Assembly: GCA_013397935.1 (NCBI GenBank)
Contig: VZRN01001114.1
Location: 909,507 to 973,506 of the forward strand
Source: Dasyornis broadbenti
Lineage: Eukaryota > Chordata > Aves > Passeriformes > Dasyornithidae
Length of the DNA: 64,000 bases
Reading direction: 5' to 3'
Part shown: in pieces, positions 1 to 12,635 of the stretch
Position numbering within the stretch: the first letter of the stretch is position 1
How the letters are laid out: each line of letters opens with the position of its first letter
Translations under genes and position numbers: made by a program
Notes under the pieces: model-generated
The model's input: the letters and a program-made list of their open reading frames with translations, nothing else
Database searches by the model: none
What the model was told of the DNA's origin: nothing

Positions 1-2773
1 GGTTTCTTCAGTCAGCCTCCTTGCTGTGTCAGCCCAGGTGACTGGCTTGAACTTTTCCATGGATGTCTGGGAAACACAACCAAGTCATTGCTGTTGAGGT
101 CATGATGAATAAGAAATGATTTTGTACCAGTATTTTGTTACTAGTAGTAACAGTCTGTGCAGATATTTCTGCCTTGCTGCATCTCTTAGATAATGTGACT
201 GAGTTTATCCCTCACTAAAATAGCTTCAATTAAAAAAGGTACAAAGTTATTTCACATTTCCAGTGGAAAAAGACACAATGTCAGATGAGACAACAAGATA
301 ATTTAGTTTGGTTTCCATATACCACAAGCCTTTAAATTTTGCTATCACACCTGTTCCCACAGCATTTGAACGGTTAAAAATATGTTTCAGAATTACATCT
401 GATTTGCTTGAAGGGCACCAGGAGAAGAAAGTCCTGTTTGCCAGATCAACCAGTCATCCAAATCAGACATTTGGAAATCAACTGAGATCATCACACAGCT
501 GGATTTAGTTATCTCTTACACTTGGACATTGCTTCTGGAGACTACTCAAATGAGAAAATGTTGTGCTTGCAGCAAGCAACAGCAAGGAGTCTGAGCAAGA
601 TGGAATCAAGGTTCATCTTCCAGCTCAGATGGGTTCTGGTGGAAAGGCTGTCCTACACCTCTTGTGATACCCCCAGTCCTCCTCTGCACACCTTTCTGAG
701 TGGATTCAGCAGTCTGCTTGTGGCTATCATATTTTAGTCCAAAGCCGTGGGCTCAGGGAGTAGTCACAAACGCCTTGTTTACAGCCATGGCCAGTGGCCC
801 CAGGCCTATCTCCTGAGAGAACAACATGGGTCCAGGAGGGATCCTATGCCCTTCTTTCCACATAGAAATAGTTCACACAGGACACTGCTAATTTTCAAAG
901 GCCTTACATATTCAGTGACGGCTGCCCAGGTAACTGAGGTGCTGGAGAGGTAAAGTCCAACTCTAATGAAGGCTGGCATGCATGCAGACTTAAAGAATAA
1001 AACACTTTTTTATGAGTGGGAGAAGCCAAACTTCCCAGGAGATGAGGTATTCTAGGAGCCCTTTGTGGGGAAGTCAGCAGGATGACTGCCTGTGAGAAAT
1101 GCCATTTTTTTGAGACATGGAGCACTGTTTGAGGGCACTTCTAATGGATATGTCAGTAAGATGTCTGTCCCAAAGAGGTGCACTTCAGTTGTACCTTGCC
1201 AGGAGCCAGGACCCCAGACTGTGCCTCAACCTGCAGAAGCACCCAACAGACCCATCCTGGACCTTCCTGCAGATTCCAAATCTCCAGCACCACAGGAAAA
1301 CTAGGGCTTTTCTCGGTATCATGGCACAGCCCCCACATGGCTGGGTCTCACCAAGTCTTTCCTGCACTGGATAAGAAGAATGATCATCCCAAGAAGACTC
1401 ACTCTCTAACTGTGTTTCATATTTTTAAAACAGAATTTGTGCCAGGCAGGGGAAGAGAATCAGTGGGAAACCAGTCCCCGCGGACACCATTTCCACATGG
1501 TGTCTCCAGTATGTCTCCCTTGGTCTGATATAACCATTCCTTTTCTTTGTATCAGCTGTAAGGCACAGTGGCCTATCTGCTTGTCTACAGGCAGTGACAC
1601 TGAGTCCTTTCTAACAACTGCATGTAGCACTTACCTCCCCCTCACTGCACCTCTCCAAGCTGCTGGTCCACCTGGTGCCCTTAGCGCCTAAGACAGAAAA
1701 CAGCTTGGTTTTGTCCCCTCTGTTTTGCAAGTAATATTATTCCCCAAGGCTCTATACATGTAAGAGTTGCTATGTGCATTTGGCTTGGATCTGTTAGCTG
1801 CTTCCCAAGTCACTAATAAAGAACAGTGTCTCTTGACCTTCATTCTTGAAGAATATTCCTCAGTGGATCCCGCCCCTGGAGCAGGACGGTCTATGCTATG
1901 CTATGCTACAGATGGCAGCTCTGAGCCCCAGATGCCAAGCCCCAGTGAGAGGTGTCACTCTTGCCTTTGTGCTCTCCTGCACCTCGAGCAACACACACTG
2001 ACCTGCTTGAGGAGAGAAAACTGTCCCACCACTGCCACCCTGGGACAGATGACACACTGCTATGGGGGCACTACCAGAAATGCTGCTGCTGCAGCTGCTA
2101 CTGCTCCACCTTCTACCCTTAACAGTGTGGGAAGCTGTGTGATAAAAGGTGTTTATCACCTCTAGACCTGTACAGTCAGCTGAGGACCCATCAACCCTGA
2201 CTCACCCACCTCAGCTTCATCCTTGCCTGCAGGAAGTCACTATGTCATCTGTGATGACAAGTGAAACTGGCCTGATCTTTTATGAAAACCTTCCTCCCGC
2301 TCCAAAAATGAAGTGGCATATGTCTCATAAACCTGCCTCTGGTGGGAGATGTCTGTCAGGGCATAAAGGCAAGAGGAACACATTCAGGCACAGATGTACA
2401 CCAAAGCAGATACAACTGCAGAAAAAAAGGGGAAAAAACGTTGGCTAGGGAACAAGTATTTTTAATAGTGTTCCCTTTAACAGAACCTAAAGAGAAGTAA
2501 CACTTCATTTTACCTTTTCTATTAAAGCAAAAAGCTCACCAGTGTCGGTTGTGTGCAGGTGCTATGCACAGTGGGAAACAACTCAAACCAGCATGTGTTC
2601 TTTGAAATATTTCTTTTAAACAGACACTAAGTATTTTCAGCTTTTGGAGAATGTGACTCAAAATAACAAGTAGATAAAATATCACCATGCTGTGCAAGGG
2701 AGGATATGTGCAGTTATCTGCTGTGATTTCATACTAATATTTAGCTATCATATAGCACTCTCTCTGCTGACCC
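1..2773. other. No gene recognised; unique sequence
   Basis: No homology to a known protein or repeat could be recognised. Open frames reach 132 codons (1767-2165, +) but overlap open frames on the other strand and show no motif. Small details are a (CTATG)3 run near 1892-1907 and a short CTG/CAG-rich patch at about 2080-2106. The stretch is probably intergenic or intronic. Confidence 0.6.
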
Positions 2774-2942
2774 CACTGTATAAACACTCAGTAATTAACC
2801 AGTATGCTCCCTGCTATGCAACAGGTAGGTAATATTGCTCTTACCATCCCCAAGCTACACAGAAGGAATTTAGACAGCGAGATGACAAACCTTATCCAGA
2901 CCCACTTGGGAAGTCTATCGCAAAGCAGAGAGTAAGATCAGT
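2774..2942 (-). repeat. MIR-like ancient SINE relic
   Basis: Read on the + strand, the order of blocks matches the reverse complement of a MIR/CORE-type SINE. A 'cactgtataaacactcagtaatta' -like block (positions 2774-2798) is followed by 'caggtaggtaatatt' (2822-2836), 'accatcccc' (2843-2851), and then the degraded 'tgaggcacagagaggttaagtgacttgccc' and 'aagtctgtggcagagc' segments at about 2852-2933. The match is by eye and strongly diverged, as expected for an element that predates the bird lineage. No poly(A) or target-site duplication could be placed. Confidence 0.5.
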
Positions 2943-5203
2943 TCCTGCAAAATGTGTTCACTTTCCCCCATTCTGCCTTTTATGTTACAGCCCAGAGACA
3001 CGTAAGACTTCAGTGCAGCCCTGAGCAGAGAGGAGTCCACCTGCAAAAACTCCTAAAGCTGTTTCACACCACTGACAGTTTCTGGAGCAGACACGGCTCA
3101 GAGTGGAGCCGCGGGAGTGCTGTAAATCAGGACTAAGGCATATTGGCAGAGCTTTGTGGGAAAGCTTGCCTGGGGATCTGCCTGTTACTCATTGTTTTTC
3201 TCAGCGCTTTTAGTGCTTCTTCTGCTTTACGATGAAGCACTGCCCTCAGTCATCCTATGCTCATTATTTGTTAATTGTCCAGTTTCATTATCACGTAGTT
3301 CAGTTGTGAAGGGGGTGTGAAAACAAACAGAACTCCAGCATTGCACTAATTTACTCCGGAGGGCATCTGCAGACTCTTCACTGCAGGATGGCTTGTGAAC
3401 ATCCCACAGCCTGTTGTGCCCCAGTAGGGACAGTGCTCCTCACCTGCCCTTCACCAAGAAGCTCTTGGTTCATCCCATTTGCATTTACTGCCATCAGAAG
3501 CAGCAACCAGAACGATGCAAAATGGTTCTCAACCAAAAAAAAAGAACAACAAACCAACAAACCAAGCCCAACAACATTACACATGCAAGGATTAACTGCT
3601 CACATTTTGCACTTGATTTTGCTTTAAGCTTTAACTGATGAGGAAGCAGAGGTAATGGACCACTGAGATTATTTTCACCACAGGAAATTACGTGAAGGAA
3701 AAGGCAACCTTTGTGAGGAAATTGGTAAAATCTTGTTAAAACTTCAATTTACCTTAAGGATTGAATTTTTTCTACAAGGATGTCAGCAAACATTGAAAGG
3801 TACTAAAAAGCAGCGTCCATTTTCCCCCTGAAGTAATCAATAGATGCAATTGCAGGGACATTTAGACAAAAACAGCCTTAGGGAAAGCAACAGCATTTTG
3901 CTGGCACAATATTCAGAAAGTTTTGGCTTGGCTATCGAAAGAGACTGTTGGTTTCTTAATTTTGTTGCATGGAAACTGCTTATGACCAGTGTTTTTCTTA
4001 GCCCAACACATTCTTATTCCCTAGCATAAAAGACATCCACTTAAACTGCAGCAACATTGCCGCCTCTTCTAAAACAGGCTGGTGTAGTGCAGTCCTGACT
4101 ATCAGAGCTCACATCTCTCAAGAAAATCAAACTGCATGTTTTTCCAGGTGCTACCATCTTGGAAACAAGACACATGGGGACCAAAAAATGTGTTTCAGGA
4201 CTTAACCTGAGGCCTACAATTAGAATTTTTTATTGAACCTAGCTATTGCAAACTTCTTTCAACTGAAGTGTACATTTGTTTAAACACCTTCAAACTTATA
4301 TTTGCTCTGGCTGTTGAAGTAATGCATATTCTCAGAGTCAGTAGAAGAAAATAGTGCAGTTTAGCTGGCACTGTAATTTCTTGTAACTGAAAAGCTTTAT
4401 TTTAAGTAGTAATGAGCATTTGAAGAGAAGCTGCAAATGTTTTGAGTGCTCAGGGTAAAGTTTCTCTGTGGGATCATGCTGTGCTGTACATGAGCAACAC
4501 AACAAACACACCCCAGTTCAAATGCCTATTGATACATACGCGTAGCATGATTCAGAGCTCCTTGGTAACTCAGGCAGACTGCTACAGACCTATTTTCTAG
4601 CACTTGTATATTCAGCTGTCTTCACAAGTTAACCCTGAAATCTAAACCATATCTTTAATTGGAATTTTAAAGCAGTCTAAAGAAACTATGCAGACCATAT
4701 GCAAAACTCCCCTGTCTTCCTTGAAAATGAGATTTTGGTTCCTAGTTTTCCCCTGAAAATGGGGGCAATGATAATTCTTTTTGCCTAACATTTGCCTGTC
4801 TGTTTTACATGTTCGTATAACTCTTAACCCACCTTGACTGAACCCTCCAGGTGTTACTCTGGTTTGAATAGCATAATACATACCAATCCAGACAGCACAA
4901 TGCCAAACTTCCAGCTATTGTCTCATGGACCTCAGGGTTACAAGAGAATAGTCACTGACTCTGCAGAGCAACTCCTGGAACATCTCTCCATGTCAGATCA
5001 GAGCCTCAGCATGTGAGCTGGAAAAGACTTCTGGCCTGTCCAAAGATGTTAGTGAGATTCAGTCCAGCCCAAATATTCATGTGGGGACTCCTTTTCCGTT
5101 AGATCATGACAGTTAAAACATGAGGTGCAGAAAGAGAATTAGGTGTTAGGAAATTCTGAATGCTGTCTAGCTCTAGGTTTGACCAGAAACATAAAACACA
5201 TAG
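2943..5203. other. No gene recognised; unique sequence
   Basis: I see no coding motif, RNA gene or young repeat. Open frames are all under 80 codons. The frames at 3378-3584 (-) and 3388-3627 (+) overlap each other antiparallel, which is typical of chance ORFs. Confidence 0.55.
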
Positions 5204-5368
5204 AGAAGTGGTCACAGCACTAAGCCTGAGAGAGTTCAAGAAGCATTTGGACAATGCTCTTAGGCACATGGTGTGATTCTTGGGGATGGTGCTGTGCAGG
5301 GCCTGGAGCTGGACTCAGTTATCCTTGTGACTCCCTTCCAATTCAGTACATTCTGGGATTCTGTGATA
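5204..5368 (+). mobile_element. CR1 LINE, 3' end only
   Basis: This is the 3' terminal untranslated region of an avian CR1 retrotransposon. Recognisable blocks in order are 'gtggtcacagcac', 'gagttcaagaagcatttgg', 'ctgtgcagggcctgg', 'ttatccttgtgactccc', and a terminal 'attctgggattctgtgata' corresponding to the CR1 octamer tail. CR1 moves by target-primed reverse transcription and is usually severely 5' truncated, which fits a 165-bp remnant with no ORF2. Several mismatches from the usual pattern (for example 'gactccc' for 'gggtccc') suggest an old insertion. The subfamily was not determined. Confidence 0.88.
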
Positions 5369-7246
5369 TATCATTAGCAATTTTCTATATTACAATACTT
5401 CTCAGATTAGCACCATGAAAATTAATAAAATACCACTCTTTCAAATGACAGTGTGTTGAGTCTTTTCTTGGATTTGTCTCTTAAACACCAGGATTCTCAA
5501 TGGACAGATCTTCACACATGAACTTCAGTGTGTCTTTGACAGCATCTACTTTTCTTGCAGACCTTGGCATTTCTAGTCTGTTTTGGAAATACACAGTGAT
5601 ATTAATATCATTTCAAGTATCATTTCAGGAGGCTTCACTGCTAGGATATTTTTCCTTTTACTCCACCTGCCGTTGAATTTCTGAAGATTTCATTCTTGTC
5701 CTGGAGAGCACCCACTATACTCTCTTGACAACAATAAAGGGCTCTGTATATCAATATGTTCAGGATGAGTTCAGTGATGATCCCAGCCTCCGCTCATCCC
5801 GTGGTTTTAGCTGATTCTAGATGGCACTTGAGTAACATTTGGTACTATTTCCATCCCAGCTGCATGAGGCAGAGCACAAGCTTTGTAACGATTATGGCAG
5901 AAAGAATAAAAAGACACAGGTATTTTCTGGGGTGGTGTTGATACATCTGTATTTGTTATTCTTCTCCTGTTACAGTGAAGAATTTCCCACCCTTTATTCA
6001 TAGATCCTGGCCAACACCAGCCAGATTGATCAATGAGGAGAAATCCCATTCCAGTGTAAGTCAGGCATAAACTGATGTAATGGCATAAGAAGTCTCTGTC
6101 TCTATTCCACTCCTTTATCCTGAATACTTCTGCAATCACCTTCTCCATGAGGAAACAAAGCACTGGAGGTGAGGACAGGTATGAGAGGAAAGAGAAACAT
6201 CCCAAGATTGGCAGCTAAATTGAAAAAGTGACTGACTTTGTATTAAGCCCTACAAGTGTTTAAAGTGTCTTCACATGTCCTTCCCTGACTCTGCCCCCCT
6301 CCATCATATGTAGTCCTTGCTTTACTAAAACATTAATTTAATTCTCACAATCCTTACAGTTTCTCTCTACATCCTCAACTGTGTCTGTGGCTCATCACTA
6401 AAACTGAGACTTTACTCACAAACCAAGGAGCCCAGAACTGTGCTGTGTCTAATGCAATAGGAAAGCCTCTTCCAGCACCTTGAGAGGGAAAACTACCTCC
6501 CTGAGAACTGATAAGACGCCTCTGTGTACATGGCTCACAAACCCCACTGCATCTAAGTTATATCTGATTTGTTACCTATTATCTTCCCTAAATCTTCATA
6601 AACTCAAATACGTCCAAGTATTTCCCTCCTGATGATTGTGCAGTTAGGATGGTTTTTTCCTGAGATATATGTTTGGGCTGTTTTCTCAGTTGAGCCTAAT
6701 TGTGCTGTTTCCTGCACATATTTCTAACCCTGAAAGTCCCTTTGGAGAAGTGTACATGTGAGGAAGACTAAGCAATCACTGGGGCCAGGAAAAGAGGAAC
6801 CAGAAAAGAAATAAATTTCACATTTCCCAGGTTCCACCTATTTCATGTGTACAGCACAGCTTGTAGTTAGAAATCAGCACCATGCAAGCAGGCAAAATAC
6901 AACTGATCCCTGAGACAGAAGTTCAGGAGAGCTGCTAATACAATACTAACCTCCTTTTACATATACAGATATAGATATAAAATTTCTCTCATCATGTAAT
7001 TAAAGCAATTAAATAAAGTAAGGATCAGTTATAAGCCCTGCAGATTTTCCTCCAGCTCAGGATATTGCTGTTTACCATTAGCATTTGTTTCCAATCTTTT
7101 ATTCAGTTTTCACTCCGCATAGTAAAGTTCATGTCCAAGTAAACATTCTGAAGTCTAATAAGAAAGAATTCATGGAGTGTTTTCATCGGTGGAATATCAC
7201 ATTGAAACCATCCAAGTACTGCAGTGATTTGCTTTAGGGTTTTGAT
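5369..7246. other. No gene recognised; unique sequence
   Basis: The longest open frame is 132 codons on the minus strand (5807-6205). It has no recognisable domain, no splice context and an overlapping + frame, so it is probably chance. Nothing else could be supported. Confidence 0.55.
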
Positions 7247-7267
7247 CACACACACACACACACACAC
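7247..7267 (+). repeat. (CA)n microsatellite
   Basis: About ten uninterrupted CA units. It is followed 12 bases later by a short T run (about 7279-7287). It is a dinucleotide microsatellite and so potentially length-polymorphic. Confidence 0.95.
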
Positions 7268-8597
7268 CAGACACACTTTTTTTTTTACACAACTCATAGG
7301 TCACTTAGATTGTATTATAGACAAACTGGTGATTTGCTATTAAATTTTTTTTTAAAAGATACTCTGCTGCTATACCCAATAGTAATGATTTAAACAATAT
7401 TTTTACTGGTAGTCAGGATCATTGTATCTTCTCATCTTCAACATAAATCCTAACAATAACTACAGAAATCCTGTAATCTATCAAATCTTTAAAAATTTAA
7501 TGGTATATATCTGAGACAGTGAAAAAGAATTACTCAAGTGTTCCTCATCACACAGGAAGTATTTAGTGTAGGAGTTTCACTTAAGAAATTATTAATTGTT
7601 CCATTTCTAGATTGTCAAAACACTTCAGAAGACTGTTCCTGAGAAACTCATTTACTTTATGGAGTTAGAGAAACAGTTTAGGGAAACTTTAACACTATTT
7701 TGTGTCCTTTAGACTACAACTTTTGTTAACACACACAAAAAGTCAGTCACAATGATCAAAATGTTCTCCTGGACTCTGGAGGCTTTGAAAAGAACCTAGG
7801 TTATTTTCTAGCTCTACACTGAAATATTTATGACATTTCCAACTTGGTTCAATTTCAGTTTGGAAAATAAGTGGAGTTCAAGAGCTCTGAATAAGTTCCA
7901 TTCCATGATTTTTGCAATATTCAGAAGTTTACCGGGCTGAAATTCACACAGATCAAAACCAAGGAAAATGTTCCCATGAATTCCTGTGAAGACTGAATTT
8001 TTGGCAACCCTGCTGAAACCTAAAACAACCATGAGAGAGCTGCAATTGTCAAAAATTATTCCTCAACGGTTTCACTGTATATGGGTCTGTTTTATTTATA
8101 TAAAATTTTCTATGTGTTAGGATGTATGAGCTGTTTTCCCATAACTTATCATCAACAAATCTCTGGGCAAGCACCAGGATTTGCGCGTCAGTCTTCTTGT
8201 GGCCTTACTACAGAGGTGCTGAGTTCCTACTGATCTCACTATACTGAGGGCTGTAAGCACTCCCTGCCACCAGCTGTGAGACCACTGGTCAAGAAAAATA
8301 CAGACATACTGGCTTGTTTGTGTCAAAACTACCAAATCTGCAGTTCCCTCAAAATTTGTTGAAAGGCTTTAGGCATGTCTGCTGATCTGTGTCATCTGAA
8401 TTACAAAATCCTGAGATGATCCTAATGTTTCCATGCCAGCCCAAATCAAACTAAAACAAGCTATACTAAGCCACCTGAATTTAATTCTATTATGAAACAG
8501 AGGAGAAATTCCCAGCTATAATAACAATAGAAGATACTTTTCTTTGGAAAAATAGTTACAGAGGATCTGTATACATAGCACAACCAGCAACAGGATA
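7268..8597. other. No gene recognised; AT-rich unique sequence
   Basis: AT-rich sequence with only short open frames (72 codons at 7814-8032 and at 8117-8335, both -). No repeat family was recognised. Confidence 0.55.
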
Positions 8598-8667
8598 GGG
8601 GAAAGGGGAAAGGGGAAAGGGGAAAGGGGAAGGAAGGGGAGGGAAGGGAAGGGAAGGGAAGGGAAGG
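8598..8667 (+). repeat. Purine tract (GGGGAAA)n then (GGGAA)n; G-quadruplex candidate
   Basis: The + strand is pure purine for about 70 bases. It starts with five GGGG blocks separated by AAA (8598-8629). A short GGAAGGGGA transition follows, then about five GGGAA units. Four or more G-runs with 3-base loops satisfy the usual intramolecular G-quadruplex pattern. The homopurine mirror symmetry also allows a triplex (H-DNA) form. There is no evidence of function. Such tracts also expand and contract by slippage. Confidence 0.95.
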
Positions 8668-9955
8668 ATAATTATATGGTTATATTACACTAATCCCTGT
8701 TTCTACCACTTGGTCAAGGTAAAAAAGCCTCACAATAGAAGCAAACATGTGCCAAGTTTACATGAAGGGGTTCAATGTGCAAGGTAGATGAGTCTTATTC
8801 ATTTGAGTCCTCTTCACGGTCTCTGTCTCTGACCTTCCCTTCAGCTCCTCGTATCTAAGTTTCTTCACCCTCACCCAAAGAAAGAAAAATGTGCAGATGG
8901 GTAACATAACTGTGCAAATAGTTCCTTTGTGAATATTTCGATTTCAGGATTAAGAAACAAAGTTGAACTTGTTCAGCTTCCAAGGTTCTCAAGAGGTACC
9001 TCTCTGACAGAGTTATAGTTTCCCCAAACAAACCTTCCATACATTGTTTTAACCAAAAGGGGAAAAATAAAGGAATGGCAAAAATCTCTTCAGAGCCTTT
9101 TGCACATGAGTGATGATCCTGTTAGTGAGCTGGAGAACCATTCTCCAAGTGACCCCCTGGAGTATTCCTGAGCTGGGATGCAAACTAGGAAGATTGTGTG
9201 CAATAATAGCCAGGAGGAAAAAGCCAAGTCATTTCTGCGAAAGACCACCTATTGCCATGTTATATATTATATATAACATTGTGAATAAATAACTAACTGG
9301 ATGGTGTTGACAGCTTTGCTGTGTATAACAGGAAGGAATGCATATTTAGATACAAATTGACAGCTGCTTTTGAAGCGGAAGGGCTTTCATTTACAGTGAT
9401 GAGTATAATGGATCAGTACCAGCATGAGAATTGCAAATCCATGTATCCATGAGTAAATAGCTGCTTCTAGGAGTTTTTTTTTAAATGTAAGAACAGAAGG
9501 AAAATTGTTGTCTTGTGGACTGCTCCTCTGCAAATTTCATATGCAAGGAAATTCTTAGAGTGCAGGTCATCTAGTTTATCAGTAAATTAAGAAGCCTGGA
9601 GAGAGGATGGGGACTGATACCACATGAGGTACAAAAAAGTCTCTTTAACTGCAGAATCGCAAAGCAATATTATTCTGGATGTTTCCATCTCCATTTTTCT
9701 GCTTAGGTTTCTTGTTCAGCCCGCAGTCTGTTTGCCCAGTGCTGTTCCAGTGCAATGCATAAAGCAGAAATATTTGAAATGGGGAGCAATTAGGGTTACT
9801 GTAACAGTATGACTCAAGTATTTAGAAAGTAGGACATTTTAAAGTCAGGGTAAGGTGAAACCAGCAGCTTCTATTTCTCAGTTTTTATGTTTTGGAGCTG
9901 GCTGACCACGCTACAGGCATACGGCACAGTAATAACACCTATGGGGAGCAGCATT
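8668..9955. other. No gene recognised; unique sequence
   Basis: Only short open frames occur (up to 62 codons). The stretch includes a 23-bp AT-rich palindrome at 9257-9279, listed separately. Nothing else was recognised. Confidence 0.55.
9257..9279. repeat. Near-perfect AT-rich palindrome
   Basis: Two 11-base arms (9257-9267 and 9269-9279) are exact reverse complements around one central T at 9268. The arms are ATGTTATATAT and ATATATAACAT. This could extrude as a small hairpin or cruciform. No associated gene or transposon end is visible. Confidence 0.8.
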
Positions 9956-9959
9956 GCCA

Positions 9960-10008
9960 TCTGGGCCCAATGGAGCTAAGCTGATTTACGCCACCTGAGA
10001 ATGCAATC
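9960..10008. repeat. Possible ancient amniote interspersed repeat
   Basis: The stretch 'aatggagcta' followed by 'ctgatttacgcca' and 'ctgagaatg' resembles a short block I have seen repeatedly in reptile and bird genomes ('caatggagct...ctgatttacaccagctgaggat'). It is short and the family name is not certain, so this is a pattern-memory call. Confidence 0.3.
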
Positions 10009-12544
10009 TGTAATCTTTCACAGGTGGATTTGGCCAGAATGAGAAGTAGCAAGAAGAGGAAAAATGAAAAGCAATGGCAACAAAGTTACCACAGCCACTT
10101 TTGCTTGTAATGAAAAATCACTTTCAGACTTTTGCTGTTTCTTTTCATCTCCTTTTCTGTTTCCCCCACCTTTTTTCCATCATCATTATCTTTTCCTCTG
10201 CTTGTCTTTCCTGATTGTGTACTTTGCTCATTCCCACTTGTGTGGTATTGATGTGACATTTCTGTGGATGTTCAGCCTCCTGATGGACCTGGGTTGTGGG
10301 TGCAGAGCCTGTCCCTCAGGCCATTCTGCCCCTTATTCTGCTGAAAATAAGTGCCATTCCTTACAACTCTCTACCTCTCTGTGTATGACCACCAGACCTG
10401 CAGCACCATTACCCCCAAACTATCAACATTTAGCCAGTTGAAAGTAGGGAAATTTTCCAGCAGTCCAGTCAAGTAAATGCTTATGAGGACACAGAGCATA
10501 CACAGTGCCTGGATGTATGCACGGAAGAGATGATCTAAAACTTTCCTGTTACTGTAGTAGAGCTACTAAATGCAAATTGACTGAATGTGAAGAATATTAT
10601 CATGGAAATTTCAGCAAGCAGAGTAGCCTGTGGGAAAACATCACAGGAAAAGGAAAAAAAGAGTTCCCCTCCACATCTGAAAATTTGAATGAAGTGCTAA
10701 GCTGCAGGGGTTGGTTCTTGAACTAAATGTCAGTGCTTCAGGGTCAGTGACCTTACCTCTGCAGTACTTTATTGGTAGTGTGATAGATAATTTATAGCTT
10801 TAAAAAATGCTGGAAGGACATACTCTTTCATGGAACATATGGTTTGGATTTGTACTGTGTCCATTATTCTTATTTCTGACAATCTAAAATAAGTCTATAT
10901 AAATTTGTTACCAAATTTCTATTCTCTAATAGATATACAAAGTTTCCATTATTTGATGATATTATTGTCACAGAGGTACATATGTCAGGCCCAAAAGCTC
11001 CTATGAAATGTATGACTATGTGCCAGGATTTCATTTGACGTACAGACTTTAATTTTAAATGCAATCCTATAAGCAATAAAGTTCCACCATTTCAGCTTGA
11101 ATTCCTTGTAATAATAGCCTTTTGTTTATTTCTCTCTCTTAAATAAAATCGACACTGACAGCATATTGGCAAGGTTAAAACAATACTGTTATTACAAGCA
11201 TTTAATCCCAATAAAAAGGAAATAATGTCTTTTTATATATGTATTCCTTTGAAGCATTACTGCCTGATTACTTCATAATATCTTTATCTCTTAGGTATTG
11301 CTTGCCAAAACTATGCTTCACTCCTCTGTCTGTGAAGAATGTCATTCTTTCCCCAGATAGAAACAGAATTTCTTTCAGTGGCTGTGAAATCCTTTTCTAT
11401 TTCTGATATTCTTGCAAGGATCTCCAACAGCGATTTATCATGGGACATGGGTTTTAATTACTACCATAATTTGATTTGACATTTGAATCTGTAAGCTTGT
11501 TTCCGTTGTTTGGCCAAATGTGACTGTTTGCATAAGCAATAACTTGCCATTTCCTTCATGCTGGTGACACTGAGTTCCTGTGACCTGCAGAAATTAGTGC
11601 ATCATCTGGCCTCATATTAGTCAATAGCATTTTGCCTTCAACTTGTATGGGAAAAGAATAAGGTTCCAGGTAAGAAATTGCTGAATGAGCTTCTTTTTAC
11701 ACCTTTTTCTTTACAGAAAGCTAGTCCTTTCATGAGATTCATGAAAAATCATACGAAAACTTTTGTTTCTTTCATTATACTATCCTAGCAGCCAAGGGTC
11801 ACTGCTGAAATGTTATGTCTGCTAGAGACTGCCAAGGTATGTCATTAAGCATGATCGCTTGGGAGTGTTCCAAACATTAATACTTTTATATTTGAGATAA
11901 TGATATTTTCAGTCAAGAAATATGCAATTTTTGCCAAACTTAAGCAATGCAAATGCAACTTGTCTTTGGTCGTATTGGCGGGACCTGTATCACGTGGCAG
12001 GTGTCCTCCACAGCTTTGGTCCCCTGAGAGGTTGCTCTGGGGCCCTTCTGGAACATATTGAGGCTCCCTCTCGACTTTGAGCCTGGGTTTCCTCTGCAGA
12101 ACTGGCCAGGATTGTCTGGAAATGATGCACATCTGATTCTGGTCCCAGCAGGAGAAACACTCCTGGATCCCACACTGCAGAGGAAGAATTTATCATTGCC
12201 TATTTCCATTATTCTGCCTCTCTGTTCATTTTATGACAAACCATAACAAAACAAACAGCAAATGTTCAGTCTTGCCATTGTCTGTAGTGTATTTTTCAAA
12301 CAAAATTTGTTATTTTCACTATTCAAAAATCAAGGTCTGTGACATGCCAATTCTCCTATTTTCATGCCATGCATTAACTCTAACTTCACTCGTGCAACAA
12401 AATCATTGAAAACTTAATCACTCATCCTACTGCCATTGGAGATCAGCAATTCCCCATCAATACAGAAGGAAAATAAGAATGGTCTGCTCTTATGTTTGAC
12501 AAACCTGTGTCTTGTATTAGTAGTAAAAATACTTTGCACATATA
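10009..12544. other. No gene recognised; unique sequence
   Basis: An open frame of 125 codons (10064-10441, +) runs through a pyrimidine-rich stretch (10140-10210) and encodes a low-complexity, F/S/P-rich peptide without a recognisable domain. Three overlapping minus-strand frames near 11845-12209 are mutually exclusive and look like chance. Confidence 0.5.
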
Positions 12545-12635
12545 AACTGCATTTCATCCAAAGCTCCCTGTGTACATTACAAAGGTTGAATTACCATCAT
12601 CCTTGTTTTACAAATGGCCTGCCAGTGTCACAATG
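12545..12635 (-). repeat. MIR-like ancient SINE relic
   Basis: On the + strand, 'actgcatttcatccaaag', 'acattacaaagg', 'accatcatccttgtttta' and 'caaatgg' follow the order of the reverse complement of a MIR-type SINE ('...cctttcatccaaggatct...ctttacaaa...attatccccattttacagatgg'). It is strongly diverged, and only this inner segment is legible. It appears to belong to the same family as the relics at about 2.8 and 63.4 kb. Confidence 0.42.
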
